Part shown: in pieces, positions 33,472 to 43,036 of the stretch
How the letters are laid out: every line of letters starts with the position of its first letter
How positions within the stretch are numbered: the stretch's first letter is position 1
NCBI GenBank assembly: GCA_018816945.1
Contig: JAHIVC010000023.1
Location: 1-64,000 of the forward strand
Length of the DNA: 64,000 bases
Origin: Bacteroidota bacterium
GTDB lineage: Bacteria > Bacteroidota > Bacteroidia > Bacteroidales > GCA-2711565
Direction: 5' to 3'
The notes under the pieces: model-generated
The model's database searches: none
What the model was told of the DNA's origin: nothing
The model's input: only the letters and a program-made list of their open reading frames with translations
Translations under genes and position numbers: made by a program

Positions 33472-36117
33472 TTATTTAATAATCAATTGTTTTATCAATT
33501 TCCCTTTCCTGTTTGTAAAAATTACAAAATAGGTACCTTTTTGATAGCCGCTTAAATCAATTTGATCGTTTAAGAAATCTTTTCGTTCCAAAACACATTG
33601 TCCGGCCAAATTAAAAATAGATAGATCAACCGGTTCCGGTGAAGCTATCGTAACGATCTTTTCTGCTGGATTTGGATATAATTGAATCCCATCTTCTTTG
33701 TCTTCATCAAAAATACCAGTGCCGATATCGGTTGTGAACGACCATGCAGCTCCTTCAGTTTCGCCTATCGTATTCCGATTTACAACTTTCCAATAGTAGG
33801 TAGTTTGATAGCTTAGTGTAGCTGGTTGATAGGTGCTTGTTTCATTTGTGTTATTTAACACTTTCTGTGCAGGTGGATTGCTTGTTCCAAAATACAAATC
33901 GATCTGATCAGTATTTGATCCGTTGTTCCAGCTCAAGGTTGGGTTTGTTGAAACTGCTGTTGCCTGGTTTTGGGGTTGAGGATTGGAAGGCTGCCCGGGA
34001 GGATCTGTTTGAATTCCCGCAATAGTCTTTAAATAATTGATATAACCTGCATCAATTTCTTCATAAGAAATATCGAAAACATTCCAATCTAATCCGCTCA
34101 AGAAAAAATCCCGGATGGTTGGGTAATCAGCATGATTTTTTTGCATAAAATGCCAGAATGCCTGTCCGAATGAATAAACCGACATATAACCATCAGTATC
34201 AGGCATTATTTCAGCAAGATTCGGAAAATGACCATGCTCATTTTTAAACCTTTCCAAGCCCTCTTTAAAATACCATGAACGGTTGGCCAGGTAATCGTCA
34301 TTAACACTTTCGTATGCCATGATCTCAGCCATTCCTTCTGAATGAAAACTGGGAATAGCAAACAGATGAGTTACGAAGTTAAAATGAAAACCGTGAAAAA
34401 ATTCATGGGGTATCAAAGTTTTAAGTGCTTCGTCAAGTCCACCCCAAGCTACTGTTGGAGATAAAAAATCTATTTTATCGCCTGACCATGCACTTCCACC
34501 ATTGTAATCGTCTAAAATCACCATACAATAAAGCCCCGCCTGAGCATTGGGATAAACCACACAATTAAATTTATGGAGAATTGGAAATTCAAAAAGTGTT
34601 GTATAATGTTCAAATTTTTCTTCCAGTTTACCAGCGATATCATCCATAAACTGAATATCCTGGGGAGTCGAATAAATATTAAAATGATTGGTTTGGCGCT
34701 GCAATACAATGCGATTGGCAACATCGTTTTCATAAAAATAGGTCAAATGATGTTGCCAAATAGTTTCATAACCATCCGGGCCAAGATTTTGTATTCCAAC
34801 TACAGATAATGCTTGTGCTTCGATATAGGATACCATTAACGATCTTTTATTAATCGAAGTAAAATCATCCATACTTTTGATATCATTAATCACTGGATTA
34901 TGCCCCAACTCACTGATAGCTTCAACAATTGTGTTGCTATTTATATAAAAGCCACTATAAAAAAGCCCGAAAGCTTCTGCAAAATAAGAAGGACAATAGC
35001 CACCCTGGCTCCTTATTTGTTTTTTCTTTAAAATCAATTGTGCAAGGGTATTCTTTACCAGTCTCGAAAAAGAATCTTCATAAACATCATTTCTTCCTCC
35101 GGGAGGAATTGAAACATAAATTTCATTCGGAACTTTGTATCCGCCACATTTCCAATCAGGAAAATCAAAATTGATGAACGCACTTAATTCTTCTTTCCCA
35201 ACCAGAAAGATTTTTACCTTTTCCTCTTCATCGAATAAATTATCGAGGCCGGGACGATCCCAATATGAGCATAGCTCCAGGAACCATTGATCAATTTCAT
35301 TTTTGATCTCATCCCAATATTCCGACTGGGATTCATGGGCATAAAAAGCTGTATGTTCGCTTTCTGCAATTAAAGCGGGTGGCTCGGGATGATAGACTCT
35401 TGAACTATTACTGATCCGAAATTCATCAATCCAACCATCGAACTGGATATTACTGCCCCCATCAACACCACCCAAAAAAACCTTACGTTCAGCATTACAT
35501 AAGCTGCCATCAGTTCCTTCAGGAAATGACTGTGAATTACTAAAAACCTTGTTCCAGTCCTGATCATGAACAATAAATGATATACTAGCATCTGCGGAAT
35601 CGCTGGCAAGTATTACATGATGCCATTTTTCAATCTCCAACCCGGTCTGCTGTTCAATCCTTATTTCAGCAAGATTATCGAAAGTTACCCCACAATTAAA
35701 ACCAAGGCCATCACTCCTAAAACCGATAACAATGGCTGCAACTCCCTGTCCATCTTTAATAAACAGGCTTGGAAATGCAGTTGAACCTGAACCGTAATTC
35801 CCAACTTTTACCCAGAACTCAATACGCCAGTCCCTGCCAAGGTTAAGCTCTGATGCAGGTTCAATCAGAATGCATTGTAATCCTTCTTCATTGTTCATTC
35901 TAAAGGCCTGTCCAAAACCGGTTAAAGAATTTCCATACACAGATTCGTTGCCCCAGTTTTGAACATTTCCGCTATATGATCCCTCAAAGGTCAGATCATT
36001 GTTGAAGTGGATTAATAATACCGTCGAATCATCATTGATGCAAGGATTGCCATTTTGTTGTGAGAAGGAATAAAAGGACACAAATATTCCAATAACAAGG
36101 AAAGTAAGGGATTTCAT
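33472..36117 (-). CDS. T9SS-secreted metallopeptidase-like protein with LamG and pseudo-peptidase domains
   Basis: 881 residues. Signal peptide about 1-19; LamG/concanavalin-like domain about 25-245; a first peptidase-like domain about 250-450 in which the zinc motif is degenerate (NTLAQ at 356-360 where HEXXH is expected, though SYFAEAFGLFYSG keeps the following Glu-type motif). A second domain has an intact HEFFH at 571-575 followed by EGMAE about 20 residues later, the gluzincin pattern. Then a fibronectin III-like domain (about 695-790) and a C-terminal T9SS sorting domain (LYPNPAEKIVTI to the end). It is exported through type IX secretion and probably surface-anchored. Stand-alone gene; the 299-base gap upstream is AT-rich and contains only the PadR promoter. 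Confidence 0.8.
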   Translation of the reverse strand: MKSLTFLVIGIFVSFYSFSQQNGNPCINDDSTVLLIHFNNDLTFEGSYSGNVQNWGNESVYGNSLTGFGQAFRMNNEEGLQCILIEPASELNLGRDWRIEFWVKVGNYGSGSTAFPSLFIKDGQGVAAIVIGFRSDGLGFNCGVTFDNLAEIRIEQQTGLEIEKWHHVILASDSADASISFIVHDQDWNKVFSNSQSFPEGTDGSLCNAERKVFLGGVDGGSNIQFDGWIDEFRISNSSRVYHPEPPALIAESEHTAFYAHESQSEYWDEIKNEIDQWFLELCSYWDRPGLDNLFDEEEKVKIFLVGKEELSAFINFDFPDWKCGGYKVPNEIYVSIPPGGRNDVYEDSFSRLVKNTLAQLILKKKQIRSQGGYCPSYFAEAFGLFYSGFYINSNTIVEAISELGHNPVINDIKSMDDFTSINKRSLMVSYIEAQALSVVGIQNLGPDGYETIWQHHLTYFYENDVANRIVLQRQTNHFNIYSTPQDIQFMDDIAGKLEEKFEHYTTLFEFPILHKFNCVVYPNAQAGLYCMVILDDYNGGSAWSGDKIDFLSPTVAWGGLDEALKTLIPHEFFHGFHFNFVTHLFAIPSFHSEGMAEIMAYESVNDDYLANRSWYFKEGLERFKNEHGHFPNLAEIMPDTDGYMSVYSFGQAFWHFMQKNHADYPTIRDFFLSGLDWNVFDISYEEIDAGYINYLKTIAGIQTDPPGQPSNPQPQNQATAVSTNPTLSWNNGSNTDQIDLYFGTSNPPAQKVLNNTNETSTYQPATLSYQTTYYWKVVNRNTIGETEGAAWSFTTDIGTGIFDEDKEDGIQLYPNPAEKIVTIASPEPVDLSIFNLAGQCVLERKDFLNDQIDLSGYQKGTYFVIFTNRKGKLIKQLIIK

Positions 36118-36381
36118 AATAAAATATATATAGTTCTTTTAATTATAATCAAATTCAATCCCCTACTCCAATAAGATCGTTGATCTTACAAAAATCAATC
36201 TAAAAATAATACCGAATCTACAAAAAATTTAGCTTCATTTATGGCCTAATTATTTATATTGAATAAAAATTACATCTCTCCTTCATTATTAAAATTTGTT
36301 TTATTTATCTGAATATCTGATTAATATTAGTTTTAAAGTATTATGCTATACTAATTAATAATATATTTTAAGTACTTTGTC

Positions 36382-36412
36382 TTGCATAGTACTGAAAAAT
36401 GTTTTATGTTTG
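36382..36412 (+). promoter_or_regulatory. Promoter: TTG, 20-base spacer, TATGTTTG; likely leaderless
   Basis: TTG at 36382-36384, a 20-base spacer and TATGTTTG at 36405-36412 form a full Bacteroidota promoter. The ATG of the PadR gene at 36417 starts four bases later, so the transcript is probably leaderless. Confidence 0.65.
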
Positions 36413-36416
36413 TAGC

Positions 36417-36755
36417 ATGAATATTGAAAAAACACAAGCACAGATGAAGAAAGGGGTACTGGAATTATGTATATTATCCATAATTACTGGAAAAGAAGTT
36501 TACGCCTCCGATATTCTGGAAGAATTAAAACATTCGGAACTGATCGTCGTTGAAGGCACCTTATATCCCCTCTTGACTCGTTTAAAAAACGATGGCCTCC
36601 TAAGTTATCGCTGGGAAGAATCAAAATCGGGCCCACCGCGAAAATATTATGAAATTACCGAGATAGGTAAAAAAGTATTAAAAGAGTTAGACATCAGTTG
36701 GAAGGAACTGGTCAATGCTGTTCAATTGCTAACCAAATCAAACAATTTAATTTAA
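36417..36755 (+). CDS. PadR-family transcriptional regulator
   Basis: 112 residues starting MNIEKTQAQMKKGVLELC, the usual N-terminus for Bacteroidota PadR proteins; the frame is open from 36399, but those codons overlap the -7 box. Winged helix with YASDILEELKHSELIVVEGTLYPLLTRLKNDGLLSYRWEES and PPRKYYEITEIGKKVL. Small PadR proteins are dimeric repressors that often act on their own operon. Thirteen bases separate it from the PspC-domain gene, the typical PadR/PspC pair of this phylum linked to envelope stress. I see no obvious palindrome at its promoter. Confidence 0.88.
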   Translation: MNIEKTQAQMKKGVLELCILSIITGKEVYASDILEELKHSELIVVEGTLYPLLTRLKNDGLLSYRWEESKSGPPRKYYEITEIGKKVLKELDISWKELVNAVQLLTKSNNLI

Positions 36756-36768
36756 AAAAGCCAAAAAA

Positions 36769-37437
36769 ATGAAGAAAACATTCACTATAAATATTAGCGG
36801 AATAATTTTTCACATTGACGAAGATGCATACTCGAAGCTGAATTCCTATTTAGGTAGTATAAAAAATCACTTCACTAATCTGGATGGAAGAGAAGAAATC
36901 ATCTCGGATATTGAAAGCCGCATCGCTGAAATTCTACAGACAAAACTAAGCGATTCAAAACAAGTTATTGTTATCGAAGACATCAACGAAGTTATCGTAA
37001 TCATGGGGCAGCCCAGCGATTTTTCGGATGAAGATGAAGAACCTGTTAAATCCCGCACAAATTATTCGGATCAGCAAACCGGCTATAAAAGATTGTACCG
37101 TGATCCTGAAAACAAAATGATTGGTGGAGTAGCCGGAGGAATTGGCGCTTATTTGCATATAGATCCGCTTTGGATAAGAATCCTGTTTATTATTGCATTA
37201 TTTACAACAATAGGTGGGTTTATCTACATCATTCTTTGGATTGTTGTTCCGGAAGCTTTGACAACATCAGAGCGACTGGAAATGCGTGGCGAAAAAGTGA
37301 ATATCTCGAATATCGAAAAATCAATTAAGGATGAATTCGATAATTTGAAAGGAACGATTAATGACCTGACGAACCAAGCTAAAGAAACTTACAAAAAAAA
37401 AGCGATATACCTAAGACAGTTTTCGAGGACATCCTAG
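36769..37437 (+). CDS. PspC-domain protein, N-terminal part (frameshifted)
   Basis: 222-residue frame: N-terminal region with the conserved SRIAEI and DINEVIVIMGQPSDF segments, then a PspC domain (about 105-165, RLYRDPENKMIGGVAGGIGAYL and a membrane helix). It ends with an unrelated tail (AIYLRQFSRTS) just after a run of nine A at 37393-37401. Moving to the -1 frame within that run gives SDIPKTVFEDILELF and continues without a stop into the next frame. The whole gene would encode about 559 residues, the normal size for PadR-linked PspC proteins. Either one A was lost (mutation or assembly error), or the ribosome shifts there. Confidence 0.8.
   Translation: MKKTFTINISGIIFHIDEDAYSKLNSYLGSIKNHFTNLDGREEIISDIESRIAEILQTKLSDSKQVIVIEDINEVIVIMGQPSDFSDEDEEPVKSRTNYSDQQTGYKRLYRDPENKMIGGVAGGIGAYLHIDPLWIRILFIIALFTTIGGFIYIILWIVVPEALTTSERLEMRGEKVNISNIEKSIKDEFDNLKGTINDLTNQAKETYKKKAIYLRQFSRTS
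37393..37402 (+). other. Frameshift site: A9-G run
   Basis: Nine A followed by G joins the two halves of the PspC-domain gene with a -1 shift. A-run slippage can be a sequencing error, a phase-variable mutation or a programmed -1 site. Confidence 0.75.
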
Positions 37438-37478
37438 AGCTATTCGTTAATATTGCCAAAGCATTTTTTAAAGGGATC

Positions 37479-38447
37479 GTGATCTTGCTCGGAATCGTGA
37501 TTATGGTAACCGGGCTTTCACTTGTGCTGGTATTTGTTGCGGCATTCTTTGGTCGTGGAATCTGGTTCTTCGATGGTCCGGATATGGTTGTATTGCCTGC
37601 TTTTCAGCTCATGGATCTTTTCCTAAGCAGTTCGGGTAATATCGGTTTATTAAAAGTAGGATTATTTTTCCTGATCGGAATACCGTTAATCATGTTAATG
37701 TACGCAGGTATCCGAATGATTTTTGGATTTGAAAGGGTCAGGCATCTGGGATTAACTGCCTTTGTTCTTTGGTTAATCGGATTGGCTCTTACCTTGTCTT
37801 TTTCATACAGAATATTTCATAATTTCAGGTACGAAGCGGAAGATAAGTATGAATACGCAATCGAACAACCCAAAACAAATGAAATTTTCCTTGAAACCAA
37901 AAATTCCGACAAAACATTAAATTACAAGTACGATGAACTCATTGAAATTGACGATTTGGAAATTGCGGTGACAGATGATGGTTTTTATATTAATAAGGCA
38001 AGACTGGATATCAGAAAAAGCAATAATGATCAGATTAGTTTGACAAAGCATGCAACTGCCCGTGGAAGGTCTGGATTTGCAGCTAAAGAAAGAGCTGAAT
38101 TAACCGTTTATAACTTTAAGCAAGAAGGAAATCGCTTCATTTTTGATGAGTTTTATAAAATCCCGAAAGATGTACTTTGGGCCGATCAGGAAATCACTTT
38201 AGAATTACGGATACCGGTTGGCACAAAAATTAAACTGGATCAAAATATGTACAATATTCTACGTCATAACTCCGGATATTATTATTATAGCTGGTCCGAT
38301 CAGGATTATGTAATGACAGAAGATGGGCTTGAAAAATCCAGGAATTTAATGGAGAACTCAGACGATTCAGTTCAAAAAGGCTATTCAGGCATCAACTCAA
38401 TTAATTTAAATTATTTTGGATTATCCTTTAATTATTTTATAAAATAA
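37479..38447 (+). CDS. PspC-domain protein, C-terminal part (frameshifted)
   Basis: 322 residues counted from an in-frame GTG, but the open frame begins further upstream and overlaps the N-terminal part. Four hydrophobic segments (about 1-110) are followed by a soluble beta-rich domain (about 125-300) with ALTLSFSYRIFHNFR and DQISLTKHATARGRSG, as in the C-terminal half of long PspC/DUF proteins of Bacteroidota. No independent promoter or RBS is seen before 37479, which supports this being the second half of one gene rather than a separate one. The C-terminal part probably faces the periplasm. Confidence 0.7.
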   Translation: MILLGIVIMVTGLSLVLVFVAAFFGRGIWFFDGPDMVVLPAFQLMDLFLSSSGNIGLLKVGLFFLIGIPLIMLMYAGIRMIFGFERVRHLGLTAFVLWLIGLALTLSFSYRIFHNFRYEAEDKYEYAIEQPKTNEIFLETKNSDKTLNYKYDELIEIDDLEIAVTDDGFYINKARLDIRKSNNDQISLTKHATARGRSGFAAKERAELTVYNFKQEGNRFIFDEFYKIPKDVLWADQEITLELRIPVGTKIKLDQNMYNILRHNSGYYYYSWSDQDYVMTEDGLEKSRNLMENSDDSVQKGYSGINSINLNYFGLSFNYFIK

Positions 38448-38539
38448 TGCCATTTAGCGAGTTGCTGAGAATATTGAGAATTTAACTTTAAATACTTTAG
38501 TCACTTCATTTTTTCGTTCATTACTTAATTCTGCGTTTT

Positions 38540-39334
38540 CTAAGTAAATTGACGACAGTAGCGGTAGAGTTCCTCTATCGCTATTTTATTTTTGCTAAAA
38601 CTGCATTCAACCGGTCGTTTATCTTCAAAATATTTTCCGGTGTAATTTAATCCAGCCGGATCTGTAGCAAGCCAAACAGGGGTTACAGCTCCGGTTTCAG
38701 GTGATTCGTGCCCTCCAAAACCTAAATTATTACTCAATTTTGAATTTACTTCACCGGGATGACAAGCATTTACCACAATACCAAAATTATCCAACCGTTC
38801 GGCAAATGCAACGGTAAGCATTCTATTTGCCTGTTTCGATTGTCGATAGGCCAAATCATTGTGATATGGGCGATGTTCAAACTGAAGATCATTGATATCC
38901 ATATCACCGGCCCATGAACTTGCCACATTCACGATTCTGGCATCCTTCATACCAGACATAAACTCACTGAAATAGTGCATCATCCTGAAATAGCCTAATA
39001 TATTTGTTGCAAACTGCAACTCAAAGCCATCGGTGGTAGTTCTTCGCTCACGAGGAGTAGTGGCAGCGTTATTTATTAAGATATGTAAGGGTCCCTCCCA
39101 TCTTTTATATAAATCCCTTATAGAGGTATGGCTTGATAAATCAACCAACTCGTACCAAACTTTAGCACCGGGTTTTAATGCCTGTATTGTGCCAACGGCT
39201 TCTTCCAGCCTTCTTTCATTTCTACCCAAAAGAAATACTTCAAAATCCATAAAAGCTAATTTCCGTGCAATAGCAAACCCAATTGCGCCATAAGCACCGG
39301 TTACAATTGCAGTTTTTGGATTTTCTTGTTCCAT
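38540..39334 (-). CDS. Short-chain dehydrogenase/reductase
   Basis: 264 residues. The NAD(P) motif TGAYGAIGFAIA is at 12-23, NNAAT follows the fourth strand and a catalytic Tyr-Lys pair is in YRQSKQAN. It belongs to the classical or retinol-dehydrogenase-like SDRs, in which the Ser is in VASSWAGD. NADP(H) use is suggested by LLGRNERRLEE after the second strand. Substrate not predictable. It diverges from the E1 dehydrogenase gene across 140 bases. Confidence 0.85.
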   Translation of the reverse strand: MEQENPKTAIVTGAYGAIGFAIARKLAFMDFEVFLLGRNERRLEEAVGTIQALKPGAKVWYELVDLSSHTSIRDLYKRWEGPLHILINNAATTPRERRTTTDGFELQFATNILGYFRMMHYFSEFMSGMKDARIVNVASSWAGDMDINDLQFEHRPYHNDLAYRQSKQANRMLTVAFAERLDNFGIVVNACHPGEVNSKLSNNLGFGGHESPETGAVTPVWLATDPAGLNYTGKYFEDKRPVECSFSKNKIAIEELYRYCRQFT

Positions 39335-39474
39335 GCAAATTTTGATTTCTTATATCGAATATAATCTATATCACACAATTATGTCAATATTTGTTAATAA
39401 ATAGCCCAAATTGTGAATTTTTTATTTATAATCATTTTAATTAGCTTTGCCGATAATTGAAAGAATTAAAACCA

Positions 39475-41898
39475 ATGACGAAAATTCTTGATAGGAATAA
39501 AATATTGAAATACTTAAATAAGGATGAAATCCTGAATGATTTTCGTATTGCCAACGAGAGCAGACAGGTGAGTATCTTGGGTCGTAGGGAAGTATTAACA
39601 GGAAAAGCGAAGTTTGGGATTTTTGGCGATGGGAAGGAAATTCCGCAATTGGCAATGGCTAAGGTATTTCAGAATGGTGACTGGCGCTCAGGTTACTATC
39701 GTGATCAAACCTTTATGTTTGCTTCCGGGATGATGTGTTTGGAGGAATTTTTTGCTCAGCTTTATGGTGATACCGATCAGGAATTCAACCCCGGAACCGG
39801 AGGTCGCTTGATGAACAATCATTTTTCAAGACCAACCCTTGACAAAAATGGAAACTGGCTGAATCTTTCTGAACAAAAAAACTCAGCGACCGACACCTCC
39901 CCTACTGCCAGCCAAATGCCCAGAGCGCTTGGCTTAGCGCAGGCTTCAAAGATGTATCGAAATAATCCTGAACTCAAAAATAATCAGCAGTTTTCAATAA
40001 AAGGGAATGAGGTTGCTTTTGCAACCATCGGAGATGCAAGTACCTCGGAAGGTCAGTTTTTTGAAACAATCAATGCTTCAGGTGTTTTACAGGTACCCTT
40101 AGCTGTTTCTATTTGGGATGATGGTTGGGGGATTTCGGTTCCGATAAAATTTCAAACCACAAAAGGAAATATATCCGAAATATTAAAAGGTTTTGAAAAA
40201 ACCAAAGTAGCGGATGGTTTTCTGATTTATAAAGCCAAAGCATGGGATTATCCTAATTTAATTCAAACTTATCGGGAAGGAATTCAACAATGCCGTAAAA
40301 ACCACATTCCGGTAATTTTTCATATTACAGAGGCTACTCAACCTCAAGGGCATTCTACTTCCGGTTCGCATGAACGCTATAAAACCGAAGAACAACTTCA
40401 GATTGAAAAAGAAAGAGACGGGATTGCGGTGATGAGAAACTGGTTGCTTGGATCAGGCATTGCAACTGAGGAAGAATTGGCGCATATTGAAACAGAAGCT
40501 ATTAAAAGAGCTAAAGAGGCCAGAAAAAATGCCTGGAACAACTACCAAAAACCCATTAAAAAGAAACAACAGGAATTCCTGAAAATGGTGGATGTAACTA
40601 CTTGTAACTGTGCTAAAACAGCTAAAATTGAGCTGATCAAAACAGAACTTTCAAAAGTGGGAGAACCCATTTATAAAGATTTGATGTCTTCAGGGAAAAA
40701 GATACTCAGGCTCATTTGTAACTCGTGCAGTAATCCTCAAAACTCACTAAAAACAAACGTTACCAATTGGTTGAATAAAGAGATGGCATTAAGTAAGGAT
40801 AGATATAGTTCGCATTTATACAGTGAATCGGATCAATCAACACTTAAAGTTAAAGAAGTTAAAGCCATCTATAATGAAAATCCGGAATCAATTCCGGGCC
40901 GTGAAATTTTATTAAAAAATTTCGATTATATTTTTAATAAATATCCTGAATCCTTAATTTTCGGAGAGGATGTTGGAAAAATTGGAGGAGTAAATCAGGC
41001 ACTTGAAGGCTTACAAAAGAAATACGGAGAGTTGAGAATTGCTGATACCGGAATCAGGGAAGCAACGATTATTGGTCAGGGTATTGGGATGGCAATGAGA
41101 GGCTTACGACCCATTGCAGAAATCCAGTATTTCGATTATTTATTATATGGTTTACAATTACTTAGTGATGATTTAGCTACATTGAGTTACCGCAGTCGTG
41201 GCACTCAAAAAGCACCATTGATTATTCGTACGAGAGGACATCGGCTCGAAGGCATCTGGCATTCGGGATCACCTTTAAGCATGGTTATCAATTCTGTTCG
41301 TGGCATGCATGTATTGGTTCCACGCGATATGACTCAGGCTGCGGGCTTCTATAATACAATGATGGTATCCGATGATCCTGCACTTATCATCGAACCACTT
41401 AACGGATATCGAATCAGAGAAAAAGTTCCATCAAATATTGGAGAATTTAGGGTCATTCCGGGAAAGGCAGAAATTTTGGTTAACGGAAAGGATTTGACAC
41501 TGGTAACTTATGGTTCATGTGTAAGAATCGCTCAGGATGCAGTAAATCAACTTAAAGAATTTGATATTGAGGTTGAATTGATTGACGTTCAATCATTATT
41601 ACCTTTCGATACGGATCAAATCATCAATCAGTCGCTTCACAAAACAAATAAAATTTTATTCTTTGATGAAGACGTACCGGGTGGTGCAACTGCATACATG
41701 ATGCAGATGGTTTTGGAAGGGCAAAAAGGTTTTTATCATTTGGATGCAGAACCAAAAACCTTAACTGCCAAAGATCATCGGGCAGCTTATAGTACGGATG
41801 GGGATTATTTTTCGAATCCAAATGCTGAAGATGTTTTTGACGCGGTTTATAACATGATGCACGAATACAATCCTATAAAATATCCTAAGATTTTTTGA
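39475..41898 (+). CDS. 2-oxoacid dehydrogenase E1, fused alpha-beta
   Basis: 807 residues from the ATG at 39475 (the frame opens at a TTG at 39457). The alpha half (about 1-400) carries the thiamine-diphosphate site (TIGDASTSEGQFFETINASG, then DDGWGISVP). The beta half (about 455-807) has FGEDVGKIGGVNQALEGL, TGIREATIIGQGIGMAMRGLRPIAEIQ and YGSCVRIAQDAV. Fused E1 chains of this type occur in Bacteroidota and are usually named branched-chain 2-oxoacid dehydrogenase. It decarboxylates the 2-oxoacid and transfers the acyl group to lipoyl-E2. No E2 or E3 gene adjoins in this window. It gives the cell an NAD-linked route beside the ferredoxin-linked one at 11835-14552. Confidence 0.87.
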   Translation: MTKILDRNKILKYLNKDEILNDFRIANESRQVSILGRREVLTGKAKFGIFGDGKEIPQLAMAKVFQNGDWRSGYYRDQTFMFASGMMCLEEFFAQLYGDTDQEFNPGTGGRLMNNHFSRPTLDKNGNWLNLSEQKNSATDTSPTASQMPRALGLAQASKMYRNNPELKNNQQFSIKGNEVAFATIGDASTSEGQFFETINASGVLQVPLAVSIWDDGWGISVPIKFQTTKGNISEILKGFEKTKVADGFLIYKAKAWDYPNLIQTYREGIQQCRKNHIPVIFHITEATQPQGHSTSGSHERYKTEEQLQIEKERDGIAVMRNWLLGSGIATEEELAHIETEAIKRAKEARKNAWNNYQKPIKKKQQEFLKMVDVTTCNCAKTAKIELIKTELSKVGEPIYKDLMSSGKKILRLICNSCSNPQNSLKTNVTNWLNKEMALSKDRYSSHLYSESDQSTLKVKEVKAIYNENPESIPGREILLKNFDYIFNKYPESLIFGEDVGKIGGVNQALEGLQKKYGELRIADTGIREATIIGQGIGMAMRGLRPIAEIQYFDYLLYGLQLLSDDLATLSYRSRGTQKAPLIIRTRGHRLEGIWHSGSPLSMVINSVRGMHVLVPRDMTQAAGFYNTMMVSDDPALIIEPLNGYRIREKVPSNIGEFRVIPGKAEILVNGKDLTLVTYGSCVRIAQDAVNQLKEFDIEVELIDVQSLLPFDTDQIINQSLHKTNKILFFDEDVPGGATAYMMQMVLEGQKGFYHLDAEPKTLTAKDHRAAYSTDGDYFSNPNAEDVFDAVYNMMHEYNPIKYPKIF

Positions 41899-41926
41899 TT
41901 TTTCACAATGAACCTTAATAAACAAC

Positions 41927-42910
41927 ATGAAAGTATTTATAACTATTTTATTCCTTCTTTTGGGAAGTTCGATCGCCGGAATTTCACAAAACAATTATAA
42001 TTCTACCACTGCTGAGAAAGGAGAAGGGATCTTATCGTTACTTCGCAGGAATGGCCTAGATCCTGCAGTATATATGAATGAATTTATAAAGATCAATAAG
42101 GCTCATCTGAATAAAAATAATGAATTAATTATTGGGAGAAAATATTTTTTGCCGGGGATACCAACTACCAGCAACTTTGCCATCTTCGGTAAAAAATATG
42201 AAACCGTTGATATTATCGATCAGCAATTAAAAGGAGCCACTTATTATTTGATCAGCGGACATGGTGGTCCCGATCCAGGAGCGGTATCAATTATTGAAAA
42301 TAAACAGGTTTGTGAAGATGAGTATAATTATGATATTGCGTTAAGGCTTGGCAGGGCCTTAATCCAACGTGGGGCCACTGTTTATATGATTATCAGGGAT
42401 ATAAACGATGGTATCAGGGATGAACGCTTTTTAAAATGTGACCACGATGAATTGTGTTACCCTGACAAGAAAATCCCTCATAACCAATTGCTCAGGTTGC
42501 GACAAAGAACCAATGCAGTAAACAAATTATACTTGGCTGACAAAGAAAAATTTCAACGGGTAATTATTATCCATATGGATGCAAGAAGTAAAAATGAAGA
42601 TTTGGATGTTTATTTTTATTACGACAAACGGAGTAATAGTGGTAAAAAAATGTCGGAAATTTTGCTGAATAAGCTAAAACAAAAATATAACACGCACCAG
42701 CCCGGCAGAGGTTATGACGGTACAGTGTCACCACGTAATCTATTTGTACTTCAAAACACCTACCCTACTGCCACATTCATCGAACTTGGAAATATGAATC
42801 ATCAACAAAATCAAAAACGGTTTCTAATAGCAGATAATCGTCAGGCCCTAGCTAATTGGCTTACCGAAGGATTGATCGAAGACTTTAATGAAGAAGTAAA
42901 GAAAAAATAA
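41927..42910 (+). CDS. N-acetylmuramoyl-L-alanine amidase, secreted
   Basis: 327 residues with a signal peptide (about 1-20). An N-terminal LysM-like segment (GEGILSLLRRNGLDP ... IIGRKYFLPG, about 30-80) precedes an Amidase_3 domain with zinc His in ISGHGGPDPGA, a Glu in the VCEDEYNYDIA segment, a later His in IIIHMDAR and a C-terminal Glu in FIELGNMNH, a complete set. It cleaves the amide between N-acetylmuramate and the stem peptide in septum splitting or wall turnover. It begins 28 bases after the E1 gene, possibly co-transcribed, and ends before a palindromic terminator. Confidence 0.85.
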   Translation: MKVFITILFLLLGSSIAGISQNNYNSTTAEKGEGILSLLRRNGLDPAVYMNEFIKINKAHLNKNNELIIGRKYFLPGIPTTSNFAIFGKKYETVDIIDQQLKGATYYLISGHGGPDPGAVSIIENKQVCEDEYNYDIALRLGRALIQRGATVYMIIRDINDGIRDERFLKCDHDELCYPDKKIPHNQLLRLRQRTNAVNKLYLADKEKFQRVIIIHMDARSKNEDLDVYFYYDKRSNSGKKMSEILLNKLKQKYNTHQPGRGYDGTVSPRNLFVLQNTYPTATFIELGNMNHQQNQKRFLIADNRQALANWLTEGLIEDFNEEVKKK

Positions 42911-42948
42911 TTTCGATCAGCTATTAGCTTTTAGCTGTTGGCTTTTAG

Positions 42949-42997
42949 GTTATTGGTTGTTTGTTGTTAGCTTGTATAAAAGTCAATAACCAATAAC
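42949..42997. terminator. Bidirectional terminator-like palindrome
   Basis: GTTATTGGTT (42949-42958) pairs perfectly with AACCAATAAC (42988-42997) and is flanked by A and T runs, between convergent genes. Confidence 0.6.
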
Positions 42998-43036
42998 TAA
43001 AAAAAATACATCAGGTAAAATAGGTTGAATCTAAAA

